Origin: Nepenthes gracilis
Lineage: Eukaryota > Streptophyta > Magnoliopsida > Caryophyllales > Nepenthaceae
Reading direction: 5' to 3'
Assembly (NCBI GenBank): GCA_033239525.1
Contig: BSYO01000035.1
Coordinates: forward strand, 1,088,965 to 1,152,964
Length of the DNA: 64,000 nt
In this document: positions 36,261 to 49,379 of the stretch, one piece after another
Layout: each line of letters begins with the position of its first letter
Position numbering within the stretch: position 1 is the first letter of the stretch
Translations under genes and position numbers: made by a program
Notes under the pieces: generated by a model
What the model saw: the letters and a program-made list of their open reading frames with translations, nothing else
What the model was told of the DNA's origin: nothing
Database searches by the model: none

Positions 36261-36356
36261 GCGGACTACAGCGATTGCGACGACTTCGTCCCCGAATTCT
36301 GCGGAATGGACGGCAGCATCATGTTTTCAGATTTTGACATTTTCTCATTTGAATAG
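36261..36356 (+). pseudogene. orphan exon-like fragment, acidic/aromatic C-terminus of unknown family
   Basis: About 95 bases of GC-rich, coding-like DNA stand in 80% AT surroundings. The frame ADYSDCDDFVPEF continues CGMDGSIMFSDFDIFSFE and stops at TAG (36354-36356). A possible acceptor (TACAAAAG or AAAGGAG) precedes it. Alternating acidic and aromatic residues look like a transcription-factor activation tail, but I cannot name a family and see no upstream exon on the plus strand. It could be a captured or leftover last exon, or chance. Confidence 0.35.
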
Positions 36357-36779
36357 TTAGATGATAACTTCTTAATTGAGAAAGTGAAACATCAATTATT
36401 TGAGCTAGATTTTCATAAGAATAAAAAAAGAAGAAATTTAATATATAAAAGTATTTATATTTATTTATCTAATTAAATATTTATATATAAATATAAATCT
36501 TCAATGTACAAATTTAAATTATCGAAAGAAATTAAGGAAGTCGTTTGATTTTCGATAGGTTCCCAGTAGGAAATGGGTCCAGGTCTTCGTTATTTTGAGT
36601 TGAATCTGTAGCCTTCTATTTGGTAAATAATATGAGGTTAGAGGATGGTGAGGCTAGATTCTGCAGTATGTTAACTTTTGACGCTCGAATCATTAATATT
36701 CTTCAAGGTAGAAAGAAAGATAGGAGAATAAATGAATAATAACAGTAAATGCATATTTCGAGGATTGAATGTTTACGGA

Positions 36780-37330
36780 GAGTTGAATTAGGTGAGTGCG
36801 TTCGGTGGGAGCTAAGATGGAGAATTGGGTTGGGATGAGTATATCGGTTGAAAAGCGGCTTCTAAATGGGGGTGGCGTAACTCGGTTGTGGAGTGGCTTT
36901 GAGATGGAGAATTAATTTAAATGAATCTTTCGACCAGGAGGCGGCTTGATAGAGAAGGCCAAGGCTGATAGTCGTTCCGATTGGGGGTAATTTTGAGTTA
37001 GCGTATTGAATTGAATCCCGGTCATGATTGGGCAGGCGACTTTTAAATGGAGGGTTGAGCTCCGATAGGTGTCTTTCCGATTGGGAGACGGTTTTTGAAA
37101 TGGAAGATTGAGTTACAATGAGTGCGCTCGATTGGGAAGTAAACTTTTAGATGAAAGGTTGAGTTTCAATGAATAAGTTCGCTGGGGAGTAGTTTTGAGA
37201 TGAATGATTGAGTTCCGATAAATGCGCTTAATTGGGAAACAAATTCTAGATGGAAAATTGAATTTCGATGAGTGCGCACGATTAGAGAGCGGTTTTGGGA
37301 TAAAGATTGAGTTACGAGAGAGTGTGCCTT
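36780..37330 (+). repeat. minisatellite of about 52-bp units (left copy)
   Basis: About ten units carry GATGAGTGCGCTCGATTGGG, then AGGCGACTTTTAGATGGA, then GGATTGAGTT. The same family forms 43390-44060. Confidence 0.7.
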
Positions 37331-39154
37331 TCAGTGAAACAGAGCCAGCCTTCTTCCCTACTTTTCCCCCTCTTTCTTTTGAAAGGGGCCTCCCTTCAGA
37401 GGAGGGTATTTGTAATGTGTGTAAATGGCCAAATTTGTCGATAGAGTATTGCGCGCTGATTCCCTTGCATCTTGAAGCCACACCTTCTGGTATCTTTTGT
37501 CGCTTTTGAGGCAGCTAGGGTGTGCCAGTTAAGCGATCACGTAATCGGTGGCGGTCACATGGACTTGCTTGCTGAATGGGAATTGCTAGGTGGATGCGGA
37601 TTGGAGCACACTAGTGGACCAATCCCGAACAGCCTACATAGCACATCTTTGTATTGGGTGGATTTTGGACTATGCTACTTGGATTCTGGGCCACGTGGGC
37701 CATTTATTGAATTTCTTGCTACTTTAGGCGATGCTTTCTGCAAGTCTACTCTGGCCGCTCATGAGTTATCCGTCCCCTTATGCCAGGGGCCTAAAATTTA
37801 AAACCTCGATATGTTTCTAATGGGACGCCATTGTGAGGGTCACCATGCAAGATTTCCTTCCTAAGGTGCGCTCCTTCCCCATGCGCTTTGTAGCTTTGGC
37901 AAGATTTCATGCCAATTTAGTACTTCAGCATTGGCGATCTTCCACCAATGGCGTCCTCTAGGTTGTTGACATGACCTGCTTGACTTAATGGGGGTTGCTT
38001 TCCTCCTCCTGCTATAAATAAAGGGGCTCTCAATGCCTCGTTCCACAAATCGCCATCACCAGCCAAGTAGTATGAGAGTTCGGAGATGACATCAAGCCTA
38101 CACTCTTCTGAAGTCGGGATGTGAAACTCTTATGATATTTGGAAATAGTGGATGCGCCAGTATGCCTTAGTTTCCCTCTTTTGAGCCCGGCTAGTACCAT
38201 CCTCATATTGTAGCGGATGGGTCCTGACCTTTAGCGTATAAGTAAATCTTTTCCTGTCGATGTTCGGGCATCCTCTTTGGAGCAACTTGAAAAGGCAGCT
38301 ACCTTAGCCCATCCAGACGGCGGGAGGTACCATCTCTCCCTATGTGCAGAGTGACTTTGCCCTTGGTGCCCTTAGTAGGATTGTTCTTGGAGATTTTTGG
38401 GGGAGGAAGGCCTGAACTCCTTTCGTCGTGCTGCACAACATTTGTCGCCATGTTGGACCTGTGAGACCCGGGCTTGCGGGTCATAGCCATGTTCGGTGCT
38501 TGGGTCGTGGAGAGTTGCTTTCGGCCCGAGTACGGTAGCGTCGTTCTCTACTCTTTGCAAGGGAGGGCTTTCATGCACTCCCTCTTGCGCTCATTCTTAC
38601 AAGGGGTGGACAGCGGGGAGGCCGATTTTTGGGAAGGACGGCTGCATTTTTGCTTTCCTATCTAGTTGTCATCCAGAAATTGTTTGGACAAATCTTTGTT
38701 GAGTTTGTTACTCCGTGTATTTTATTCCCGGCACTGTCGTCGTCGCTATTGAAAGTTTATACTATGTAAAGAAATTAATGAATAGAACTACGATTATTGT
38801 TTATTCTCATATTGCATGGCTCAACATTTTGTATGATGTGAGTGATTGACAAACTTTCCATTACTTCTGAGTTGTTCGCTGTTCGGTCTTCCTGTATCTC
38901 GGACTCGCGAGGGGTTTGTCCCAAATGTTAGGATTTGGGGCGTAAGCCCGTCAGATCTGTCTGAGTACGCTAGGGTTTCTGCCTGCTAGTTCCTGATTTT
39001 GGAAAGTGCAGTAATGGTCGTCATTACCTATGCCATCTGGCCTGTTGGCATTAGAGTCTAGGCGATGGCCATCAATGGGTTGTGTGGGAGGTGTCGCATC
39101 GGTCATCATAGTAAGGCCGGTGAAAAGATGTCTTGAAGTACTTTGCGGTGAGGC

Positions 39155-39706
39155 ATGTGTCACGGCCATTATGGAGATGTGACCGATGTCTTCAAAGGAC
39201 ATCATTGCGATTTGAGTACTAGTTATTTAAGCTTAGCGGCGTTCATGCTCTTGCATCTCTTTGCTCCAGAAAACATCTCTACCCTAGGTCACCATTTCCC
39301 TTCTTGGCTTACAATTTTTGAATGGTTTCCTAGGCGTGTTGATATTCCATCGACCCTATTCGGCGAGGGGATATATATTTTTCCGTGCAAGTATCATTTT
39401 GAGTTTCATCTGTATCTTGAGCCCGGCGCAAAGGACATGGCTTGCTGCCCTCCTTCGGGGTTTGTAACCATTTATAAAAGTATCGTAGGTTGGTCTCATT
39501 TTCATTTTGAGGTTATGCGAGATTCTAGGGGGCCTAGAATCACTTGTGGCTCGTCTCCGGTCGGATGCTGGTCGATATCTAATGACTCTATAGCTTTTTT
39601 TTTTTTTTTCATGTCGAGGGCTCACTTTGGATCCCTAGGCCAAGTGCTCCTTGAGGTGGAGCAAAGAGGATGGCCGGGTTTCCTTCACCCCTTGTGCAAG
39701 GTTTGA
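39155..39706 (+). pseudogene. possible gag-like remnant (183 codons)
   Basis: The longest open frame of the element interior. It has some protein-like order: FGEGIYIFPCKYHFEFHL, then PPSGFVTIYKSIVG and HFHFEV, loosely like the P-x-GF-T-Y...FPL layout in plant transposon gag-like proteins. No zinc knuckle or catalytic motif is present, and the frame ends in a T-run-derived FFFFFF. It is either a decayed gag or chance. Confidence 0.25.
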
Positions 39707-42700
39707 GATAAGTGAGGTAGCGAGTTCGATGGGGGTTGGAAAGCATGATTCTTCTTCTTGGTGATCGATGCGATTTAGGGATCCCAAATAAGCTGGGGAT
39801 AGAATTGACAGCTATGTCTGGATGACATCCCTTCGCGTGAGGAGCATATGGCGCGACCTCGATGGCATTGGTTGAGGAGCATGGCGTCTGTGCCATGTTG
39901 AAGATTGGGTATTGAGTGCTCTAGAGGAAGAGCCGGGGAGTTTTCGTCAAAGGAAGCGACACCTCTGCCATCTTGGGTTGCTATCCCAAAAGAAAGTTTG
40001 AGTATTGCTTTCCCTGGACTCTCAGTGGGTTTTCTAATAATGTGGCTCCTCACTTTCTTGCCCTTTTAAGGAATGCTGAGGATTGACATAGCCCGCCCAA
40101 GGAAACACCTCTATTGTTGGTGGGGTCATTATAGAGGCCGGGCTTGGACGATCTTCTTGAGATGATCTATGCCTCGATGGCCTGTCAGATGAATCCAAGG
40201 GTGAGGGATCTCGGTTGGCTTCTTGATGGAGTAGGGGTCCCAAGAGTGGATCGAGGGCGGCGAGGTGGTCGACACGCAGTTGCACTAGAGGAGAACCCGA
40301 CTTTTGGTGGCTTCTTCTCCGGAAGCATCGGTGCTGCTTTGCCCATCTTCCTTGTTGAGGAAGGCATTGGAAGAGGTTCGGGTAGATGAAGAGACGGTTG
40401 GGGATGGTTTGGCTAAGAGGAGTGGGTACATCGAGGGGCATCGGCTGAAGGGAGTTAGTGCGTGAGCCCCTTGATATCTTGGGGCGCTCGGCTCTCTCTA
40501 GGCTTGAGTGCCTCTTTCCCAGGGATGCGTGACCAGTGCTCTTCGCGATCCCTACGAGGCTGGTCTTTGAGGAATCTCCTAACCGTCATGTTGCGGAGGC
40601 CTTCTCATTAGGAGGTCTTGTGTCATGAGGCCCTTATACGATATCATCTTGTTTTTTTCTTGTTATTGTTCTCAATGAGCCATTCTCAGCTATCTAGTAG
40701 GTCGAGAGCACTCAGTGGTGGGAGGCTTTGCATTAGAGGGACGTCAAAATACGGCGGCTATCACGAGCACATGTAGAACTCAGCACTTTAGAGAAGACGG
40801 AGTGCCGGATGAATCTTTGCTTTGTCACCAAGGCTTGACGGATCAAGGCAAGCAGAGTCACCATCGTTAAAGCATGATTTGAAGTCGGAGCGAATGCAGG
40901 GGAGCTCTTGAAGGCCAATGCGACTCGAGATGAATCGTCTCACTAGAGGCGAGCCGGGAGAGTTCGGCAACAACTTCGCGGTTCTCGAAATGAACATCCC
41001 AACTTGAAGAAGAGTTTGACTTGATGGACTATCTACGGAGGCAAGAGGGCCTATGCCATGCACTCACGGGAGCCCCCATCCCTAGAGGTAGTTATTTGAG
41101 AAGTAGATGTGAGGCGGCTCTTTGCATACATTTTAAGGTTGGTGATACTCTTGATATGCTCTTTGAATCTTTAATAAATCGATTTAGATTGTTTTAACAA
41201 CTTGTTGATGTCTTGACATGTGTTAACTTGTCTTTGTCCCAGCATTAATTCTGATTGGCGTGACTAAATGCCATTGCTATTATTGCTAGGCTTGGCTGGA
41301 GATACATTTGTCAAATTATGCTCCCTCTGTGAGAGGTTGTGACATTGAGAGAATGCGATGGCTAGCAGAGCCTTATAAGTATTATTCTACAGGAGCTTGG
41401 ATGGACGTGTTTGTACGATTGTGCTCACTTAGGTTAGAAGGTAAATGCTTGCAGTATGGGTGAGCCTCGTTAGAGCAGCGAGTTCATAGCCTCGGCCGTG
41501 AGGCTTTGGTAGAGTCTGAAAGCCAAAAAATAGCCGCGTACCCCTTACCCATACTTTCGATCTGTCCTAGGAGGGACATCGTAACCATTGAATCTAATTC
41601 TAATCGCCGACCATTATTTGGTGATGGTCTTGTTCTGTCGGGAGGAAGTTGTCACATCATCTTTAATAAAAGGCCCCTAAGGTTTTGTGGCCACATGACC
41701 CAGGAGAGGTTGACACTTTGTTTGTGAGCCCTCGGGCCACGAGGTTAGGCCTTGTAATTTGCTCGTTTAACAAAGGGAGTTTTATCGGGTTGCTACTTGT
41801 CGGGTAGCATGTGAAGGAAAGTCCACTTGACTCGGGCGATCTAGGCCTTGAAGTTGATGCAAGTATCTGAGCAGTCGCATGATGACATAATAAATGGAAT
41901 AGCGATTAATGTTATTCCAAGCATTCGGAATGGATGCGTTTGACTTACTTACATGGTGGGAAATTGCCTATAAGTGCCTCTTTGGGGCGGAGAGCTTTGG
42001 GTTCGGGGGTCTAGCGTTCCACTCTAGGAGCACAACATGCACGCCCGCTCAGGAGGAGGTTTCAAGGCGAGAGATGGTCCCACTGTCGGTAGGGGATGGT
42101 CGGCTTGATTTCTACCTATGGCCTCTTCATTAGAAGAAGTTGAGTCGGGTATGTCATAGGTGTGTCTTTTGTTCTCTGTTCTTTGTGCTCTGTTGAAACT
42201 TTCTTTGGGGGTGGACTCCACTCGCCGGTGGTCGTGGCCCGCCAAGTCTAGCTTCGCACTCGATGCTTTGCTTGATAGATTTGTGATCGTAGCGCATGAC
42301 CTCCATCTATCTCCCGGCTCTTGCCAATGGTGATTTATGCAGTTCCTTACGACCACTGAAGGGATGAATGTCGGGCTGAAGACGCTGACCTCCATTGCGG
42401 TCGGTCATAGCGTCGATACGTGTGGATCGTTGGTAATCCTCACTTCTTGATGGGTTGCTGCGGCCTCCTTCGATTAGTCGATAGCCGTAGCGCGAGGCAG
42501 GGAGTACTGCATGACGTACGGGTTGTCTTTAGATGTGAGTGTCGTCCCCAGGGATTGCGAGATGATACCACCCCTAAGGTGTTCGAGTCTACCCCGTCTA
42601 CCTCCTTGGGTACCACCCGAGATCTTGGGAGCCTAGTAGGGCTCAAGAAGTGGTCAAAGGGAAGCACCCAGTCGAAACTTTGGTCATAGGGTCACGGTCG

Positions 42701-43200
42701 TCGTGAGCATTGTCGACCTTTGCCTTAGGGCTTTCTCTCTAGCGGGGCCCTCCATCATCTCGTGGCTCGGTCGGCCCTCACGATCATGCCCCGAGCCTAT
42801 CTCTGCATTGCATCAAGGCCATAAGGTCAAACCAATAGATCTTCTAAAGGATGTCCCCTCTCGGCCTCTCCTCACGGATCTTTGGTCAAGTGGAGTTGGA
42901 GAATGAAACCTCCCAACGTTGCACCTTGAATGAAGCACAAATGGTTTGAAATTTTGCTTAGAACCACGATGCCTCTCTGGGTGGTGAGTGTTTGCACATC
43001 GAGTCATCCATACTGCCATTGTGACTCCCCTAGTGGAAGTAGCAACAGAGATGACGTCTATGGCGGGTGCGCGGGCTTGTGCCCTAGCATTGGTCATATA
43101 TGCTCTTGTAGGAATGTGGTCGAGTTTTAAGCGGTTCCCACAAATGGCACTAATGATACATCTCTGGATTCGAATTATCAAACAAATTAGAGCCACTTGA
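39707..43200. other. element interior without an intact gene
   Basis: Mixed-composition DNA with many short frames on both strands, none longer than 135 codons and none with protease, reverse transcriptase, RNase H or integrase motifs that I recognise. It is probably a non-autonomous or long-dead element body. Confidence 0.4.
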
Positions 43201-43389
43201 TCTTTTCCTCTTAGGTTGAGTAAGAGTAGGTTTGATATTCGTTATTTCGAATCTAAATTTTGCATACCACAACTAGTAAACAAGAAGTCAGAAGGTGGCG
43301 TGACTTACTTCCGGTATGTTTTACGACGTTAGGTTAGAAATCATTCTTAGGCGGATAAAGATAGGAAATTGAATGAATAATACGTAAAT

Positions 43390-44060
43390 GCATAGTTTGA
43401 GGATTGAGTGTTTCAGATTGAGCTCGATGAGTGCACTCCAACGAAGTGGTTTTTCATGCAGTGTGTTTGGTTGGGAGGCGACTTGAGATGGAGGATTGAG
43501 TTTGATAAATGCACTCTGCTAAGGAGTGGCTTATATATGGAAATTTGGTTCTAATAAGTGCGCTTGGTTAAGGGCTTGACTTCTAGATGAGGATTGAGCT
43601 CTAATAGTATGCTTAGATTGTTTGAAAACGACTTTGAGATGAAGGACTAAATTTTAATAATTCGCTCGATTGGAAAGTGGCTTCTAGATGGAGGATTGAC
43701 CTTTGATGAGTGTGTTCGGTTAGGGAGATTTTGAGATTGAAGTTAAGCTCTAATAAATACACTCGATTAGAACGAGTTTAAATGGAAAGTAGATTCTAAT
43801 GATGCTTTCGAGTTTAGGAGCCGATTTTGGATCGAGATTGAATTATTAATTAATACTCGGTTAGGAAGTGGCTTTTAGTTGGAGGGTTGAGCTCAGATGG
43901 TATGCTCGGCTAAAGGCGATTTTGAGATGTAGGATTGAATTTCGATAAGTGCGCTCAACTAATGAGCAACTTTTAAATGGATGGCTGAGTTTCGATGAGT
44001 TTGCTTGATTAGGGAGCGTTTTTGAGATGAAGGACTAAACTCCGATGAGTGTGCTCAGAG
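43390..44060 (+). repeat. minisatellite of about 52-bp units (right copy)
   Basis: Twelve or so units with GATGAGTGTGCTCG(G/A)TTAGG, GGCGATTTTGAGATG(G/A)A, and GGATTGA(G/A)(T/C)T. More diverged between units than the left array. Confidence 0.7.
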
Positions 44061-44399
44061 TCGAGGCCTAGAGAGTCTTCTCCCACTGCTTTTTCCCCCT
44101 CTTTCTTTTTAAAAATGGCCCTCTCTCTCTTCCAGAAGGAGGGCATTTGTAATGTATGCTCTAACTAGCTATCGATAGGATGTTGATGGCGTCACGATTC
44201 CTTTACATCCTGGGGAAGCCACCATTTACTTTTTTGACATGTTGTGCTTTTTTAGGTAACCAGAGTTTGCCAGATTGGAGATCGTAGCACGGCAGACTGA
44301 TGGTCACATGAGCTTACTTACTAAATGGGAGTTGCTAGGTAGACACTATTAAATGATATAATAATGATATTTTTAGAAAGATATTTTTAAAATATACCA

Positions 44400-45190
44400 T
44401 TTAATGATATAATAATTAACATTCAATCAAGATAAGTGAAAAAAACAAACTCAATAACTTTAAAAATCTCCCAAAATAATAATTAAATTGGCCGGTGGAT
44501 ATACACCAATCAATGTTAAACTATAAATCATATCAGATATCTAAATTTAAATTTTATAAGTAGAATGACTCAATTTGACACTTGAAATTTGGATATTTAT
44601 CAATCCTCTTCCTTTCTCCTCCAAAAGATTCTTATAATATAAACTTTAAAAATGTCCTCTTTTCTGCAAAAAAAATCGTTTTCTCTACGTAGTATTCTGA
44701 CTTAATTTCTAGACTCCGATTTACATTCCCTTGATATTAAAAAAATATTTTTATAAAATATTTTAAATAATATAATATCTCATTTATTTATTTATATTAA
44801 AAATTTATATAAAAATATATGATAAACAAATTCAATAACATATAAATGTCCCAAAAGGATAACTAAATTGATTTTCCAAATATTTGATGTGTCACATAAA
44901 TCATATCAGATATCTAAATTTAAAATAGTAGTATAAGAAGTCTAATTTAGATATTTTTTTAAAAAAAATATTGTGAATGCTCCAAAGATTCTTATAATAT
45001 AAACTTTAAAAAATGTCATATACATGCAAAAAAAAAAAAAGACTTATGTAGTATTCTTCTTAATTTCTAGACTCATAGATAAATAGTGTTAGGTGGATAA
45101 CCTCTAATCATTATTAAAATATTTTAAATAATATAATATCTCATTTATTTATTTATATTAATAAATTTATATAAAAATATATAGATAAAT
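44400..45190. repeat. diverged two-copy tandem duplication of about 355-380 bp
   Basis: CATATCAGATATCTAAATTT (44529 and 44898), AAAGATTCTTATAATATAAA (44624 and 44985), GTAGTATTCT (44690 and 45047) and ATAATATCTCATTTATTTAT (44768 and 45135) repeat in order. AT-rich and non-coding. Confidence 0.7.
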
Positions 45191-45535
45191 AGGTGACCCT
45201 TAAATTACAAGGATGACTAAAAATGTTTTCAAATATTTGATTTAAATATATAAATTTTTATAATATTATTAATTAATATTTGATCAATTTAAAAATAATT
45301 ATATAATAAGAATTTTTTTTAAAACATTATTTCAAAATCAAATTAATAAACATCTAAAGAAGGCAAATAAATAGAATCCCCATTTAAATTATTTTGGATA
45401 GTTTTTAATCTTTGGGTTTACAATATCCTCAAAATACCTCATATGGGGATTTAGAGCACGAAAATACTAATATGAATAGTATTAGATGAATATTCTTTAG
45501 TCTTTGGGACCCCTAAGATGACAAGGCACTTTATT

Positions 45536-47484
45536 TGTAATGTTCGATTTTACTTATAAATTATAATATTATTAATTAATATTTGATTAATTTAAAAATA
45601 ATTGAACCCAATAAAATTTTTAAAAGCATTGACACTCTAAAATCTTTCTCGACATTTAAAAAGACCCTTCTAAAACTGCAATCCCGTTTGCTTTAATTAT
45701 TTTGGATGCACATTTAATATTTTGGTGCCTTTATATGTGTCAGATTAGAGGTATTTTGTAGAATTTTAAAGAGTTTTGGTTCAGCATTTCACGCTCAAGG
45801 TGTGCTGTTGGCAATAGAAAGGCACAAAAACTTAAATGTTTGCGCCCAAGGAGCGCTCAATGCTCGCTCAAGCGCAATTTTTAGAATAGGTCGTGTTTGG
45901 GCTATGCTCGAGTGACACTAGAGTGCCAGGCTAGGATAAAAGCGCACGTGGGTTGGGGTTTGGTCATTCATGCGGTAGAGCAAGATAAGGAGAGAGAAAG
46001 AGCAAGGAGAGAAAGAGAAAAAGTGGCCATCGGGTATCTTGGAGTATCCTTTCGTCAGATCTACAGAATATAAGGTTGAAACAAGTATTTATAAGTCAAA
46101 TCTTTAGTCTATTTTCGTGTATGATGATGTTTGTATATATTTTAAATTTTATTTAAATGTATGTTATTTTTATATACCCCATCCATTTATTGTGTATATT
46201 CATGTATGTTTTACCGGTTATTCAATGGTTTAATGGGTATTTATGATTTTGGTAGGTTTTGTTATTTATAAAAACCCAAAACGATATATATATTTGTATA
46301 TCAATATGTTATGGAACCATTGAACAAGTCTTGCATCTACATGCATGCTATTGGGGGTGCGGTCATTATGTGGACTATGGCGGTCCAAGATCCGAGTGGT
46401 CGATATATGTGATCCGAGATATGTGATATTTGGTAGCGCTCCCGATGGGGAGGCTTAGTCCTAATGGGGATGTATGTGATATGTTGTCTCTCTTTCACTA
46501 GTTGGAAGGTTGAGGCGTGTTGTAATTGACTTACTCTACTGTATATTTTAAAATGAGAACTATCACAAGAAATTAACAAAAATTAATATATTCGGATGTC
46601 TTAATATATAACTGAATTTGAGGTTACATCCAAAGTTGGAATGGTAAAACATAATAAGTTTCGAGCTTATGGAAGACAAGATACATAGATGACATTAAAC
46701 TATTGGCCTAAAACATAGTTAAACCTTGAGCTGCGGACTCAAAAGGCAGTCGATATAGCTAAGGTTACCGAACGAGTGTGCCCTTCCTCAAATTGATTTA
46801 ATAATCTTTAGTTCTTTGATTTTCATGCATATTTTGTATTTTTACATGGATTAGCATTGGACTATGATTTGAGATATCACAATTGGCCCTACAAGTGGAT
46901 GATAAAAATATCGTACGTATAGGAATATATCAAACTAAGAACACGTTTTGATATATGTTTTGGTTCCATTTTTTTTAAAATTTCTACATATGATATTATG
47001 AGATTTAGATTCGAATAATAGTATGTGTCCCACGCATATGTGATGACAATCACGACTTTTACAATGTGACCTTCGATCACAATATCTTATGATATGATAT
47101 CGTTTATGAGATTTAATCAGATCGTGATTTATTATAATTATATCCCCAATGAACGATTTGATACGGACAATAATTTAGTATGAGACTATTCCTTGATTTT
47201 TAACGATTTTACGGATCTTGTAATTTATTTTATATGATTGTTATGTGAAATCCCTTCTCTCTAATTTGGAAATATTGTTTTACATATACGATGATATTTA
47301 CTGGACTTTATACTCACGTTTTTATATTTTAACCATTCAGACTAGTCACTTGAATATGATTATGAGAGTTCAGACCCAATCTGATGTTACATTGTTTTCC
47401 TTGACGAGTATAGACATTTATGCCTGTTAGGCTTTTAATCTCGAGTGTGTATTTGATTATTGGGAATGGCTAATTGTGGGACGT
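45536..47484 (+). mobile_element. Del/Tekay-like LTR, about 1.95 kb
   Basis: It starts TGTAATGTTCGATTTTAC, then TAAATTATAATATTATTAAT as in the minus-strand copy at 8525. A U3 with CGCTCAA words and a TATA-like GGATAAAAGC (45934) follows, then a GAGAGAAAGAGCAAGGAG leader. The distal part has a GGGGGTGCGGTCATTATGTG / CTCCCGATGGGGAGGC stretch (46353-46450) and ends GTGGGACGTGGA near 47484. No primer-binding site or coding region follows, so it is a solo or truncated LTR. Confidence 0.5.
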
Positions 47485-47739
47485 GGACTCTGTGTTGAAA
47501 ATTATGGGATATGTATATTTTATAGATGAGTTATTATTTCATTAGATATTTTCTTTTTAACTTATGGATAGCAGATCATGTATTTTGTTATTCAAATTAT
47601 ATCTGATGAGGCCCTATATGGGTTGTATCGTGTTGGGTCCTGTGTATATATGGATTGTCATGCTCGGATTAAATTTTATCATTATTGATGTATTTATTAG
47701 ATTTTATGTTATGGATTTTTATTTAGTGAGCTGCATATT

Positions 47740-48230
47740 ATATCCTGGGGACATGACAGGCTTGATTCATGCTTATGCACATTTAAGGCAAAATGTGGGT
47801 GCTCGAGGAGCACCACTGGGGCATTTATATATATTTCAGGCAGATTGTGTGACGTCTAATGTGCGCCCTAACAATGATCATGCGAGATTTGGGCAAAATG
47901 TAGGTGCCTGAGCCTCACCTGATATGGCACTTGTGCACGTATGAGGGTTTAAGTGGCACCTGATACACATCTGACCAGTACTCGTGCACTAATTCGTTTA
48001 TATAAATAGCGCGCGCACTGTTTTTAGTCATTTTTTAAATAAAGAAGATGAGAATAGAGAGAAATAGATGAGAAAAAATAGAAAAAGAGAAGAAAGTAAA
48101 TTTTAAAACTTTATTTTGTTAGATCAGTCAAATAAAAAAGTAAAGACAGGTATTTTTAAACTCGATCTTTGATCTATTTTAGTATCAATTTAATTTTATT
48201 TACATTTTATGTTTTATTGTACATGTATAC
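47740..48230 (+). mobile_element. second plus-strand LTR promoter fragment
   Basis: A U3 with repeated GGGCAAAATGTAGGTGC-type words (47787 and 47891), a TATA box (TTTATATAAATAG, 47998) and a purine leader (GAGAATAGAGAGAAATAG, 48049). Then comes a Del-like AGGTATTTTTAAACTCGATC segment. It directly follows the LTR ending at 47484, so LTR pieces are stacked here. Confidence 0.5.
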
Positions 48231-48739
48231 ATCAATCATCCATTTAAAGTTCTTTTTCAAATATCAATCGTCCATTTAAAAGTTCTTTTTTCAGAATATC
48301 AATATTATAAAAAATGATTTCAAACGTAATATTAGATACATGCTATATCCCAAAAGATATCACAACTGCTAGCCTAAAGAAGGCTGGTAATCTAATGGTT
48401 GAATATGACCTAAATGCAAACCTTTAGTTTGATTACAGTAGTTTGAATATCAAAAAGAACCTACCCATAATAGCACTAATGTATTGGTGCCCATCGGAAA
48501 TCTCTAAATAAGAATGTGTGAATGAGACTATTATCGGAATAGGTGACATGTTGAGAAATACTGGTGTAACACTACTTTTGGCCCTTCACTTAAAAAAATA
48601 TGATTAAAATTGTTGGATTATAAATCACTCACGTATTGACCCATAGCTATTTGATATGTTAATTGATGATTTAGACGAAAATATACAGGTACTATACTAA
48701 TATGGAGGATTTAGTACTAGCACATGAAGTACTAATTCT

Positions 48740-49100
48740 GCCAGAAGGCTCGGTGCGCTTTCAAGGGTGCTGAAGTGTCCAAGGCAGTAGGCACATGCTC
48801 GAAGTATACTTTAGGGAGTCAAAGCGCCAAAAGCAAGTGCTCACTCAACACTGAGACTTGAATCACGATGATTTACACTTAAGGCACACTTGACAGAGGT
48901 TCAGCGTCGATTCACGGTATAAAAATACACTTACGCATTTAGGATTGACCACTTATAATTTTAAGATCTGAGCGCCAAACTTTGGAAGAAAAGAAGAGAA
49001 AGAGAGATAAAAGAAAGAAGATAAAGATTCGAGAGAATCCAGTTGAATTTCAAATCGTGTATAATCTCCGTAGATTTTGATATGTTGTCTTAAAATTGAG
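48740..49100 (+). mobile_element. third plus-strand LTR promoter fragment
   Basis: A U3 with GTGCGCTTTCAAGGGTGC and AAGCGCCAAAAGCAAGTGC, a TATA box (GGTATAAAAATA, 48917) and a leader with AAGAAGAGAAAGAGAGATAA (48993). Same family layout as the fragments at 45.5 and 47.7 kb. Confidence 0.45.
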
Positions 49101-49379
49101 AAAAATATTTTGCTCGATTTTATTTAACCTATTCATCTTGTATTAACCCCATTTATCCAGGTTTTTGTGACAATGTATTATGTCCATATATTTGGTGGTT
49201 TGTGTAATTGAAATATTGTATAGTAAAGATATTTTTGGACGAATTGTTTCGTGATTTTTTTCTTCATTTTAAATCAAATTTTCTACGTAAAAATTACGTG
49301 TTACTTTAATATTTATAATTATTAATTACTTATTGTATGTCATTGACTATTTTCTTATGGTTCAAATAAGTTGGTCATA

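Larger units (their letters stand above)
36560..44345 (+). mobile_element. decayed gypsy-like LTR element with two LTR-like direct repeats
   Basis: 36588-37610 and 43235-44345 are diverged direct repeats with the same order: GATAGGA.AATAAATGAATAA-type text (36720 and 43350), a minisatellite of about 52-bp units, a CTTTTTCCCCCTCTTTCTTTT block (37360 and 44090), GAGGAGGG(T/C)ATTTGTAATGT, and ATGGGA(A/G)TTGCTAGGT (37576 and 44327). The left copy runs on to a TATA box (GCTATAAATAAAGG, 38011), marking a plus-strand promoter. The right copy breaks at about 44345. The interior (about 38.8-43.2 kb, near 50% GC) has no intact gag-pol, only short frames. Superfamily is inferred from layout. Confidence 0.5.

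Noticed and set aside
40034..43200. Possible genes in the GC-balanced stretch (frames up to 135 codons)
   Set aside because: Both strands are equally open, no splice-linked exons or domain motifs appear, and the stretch lies between two LTR-like repeats.
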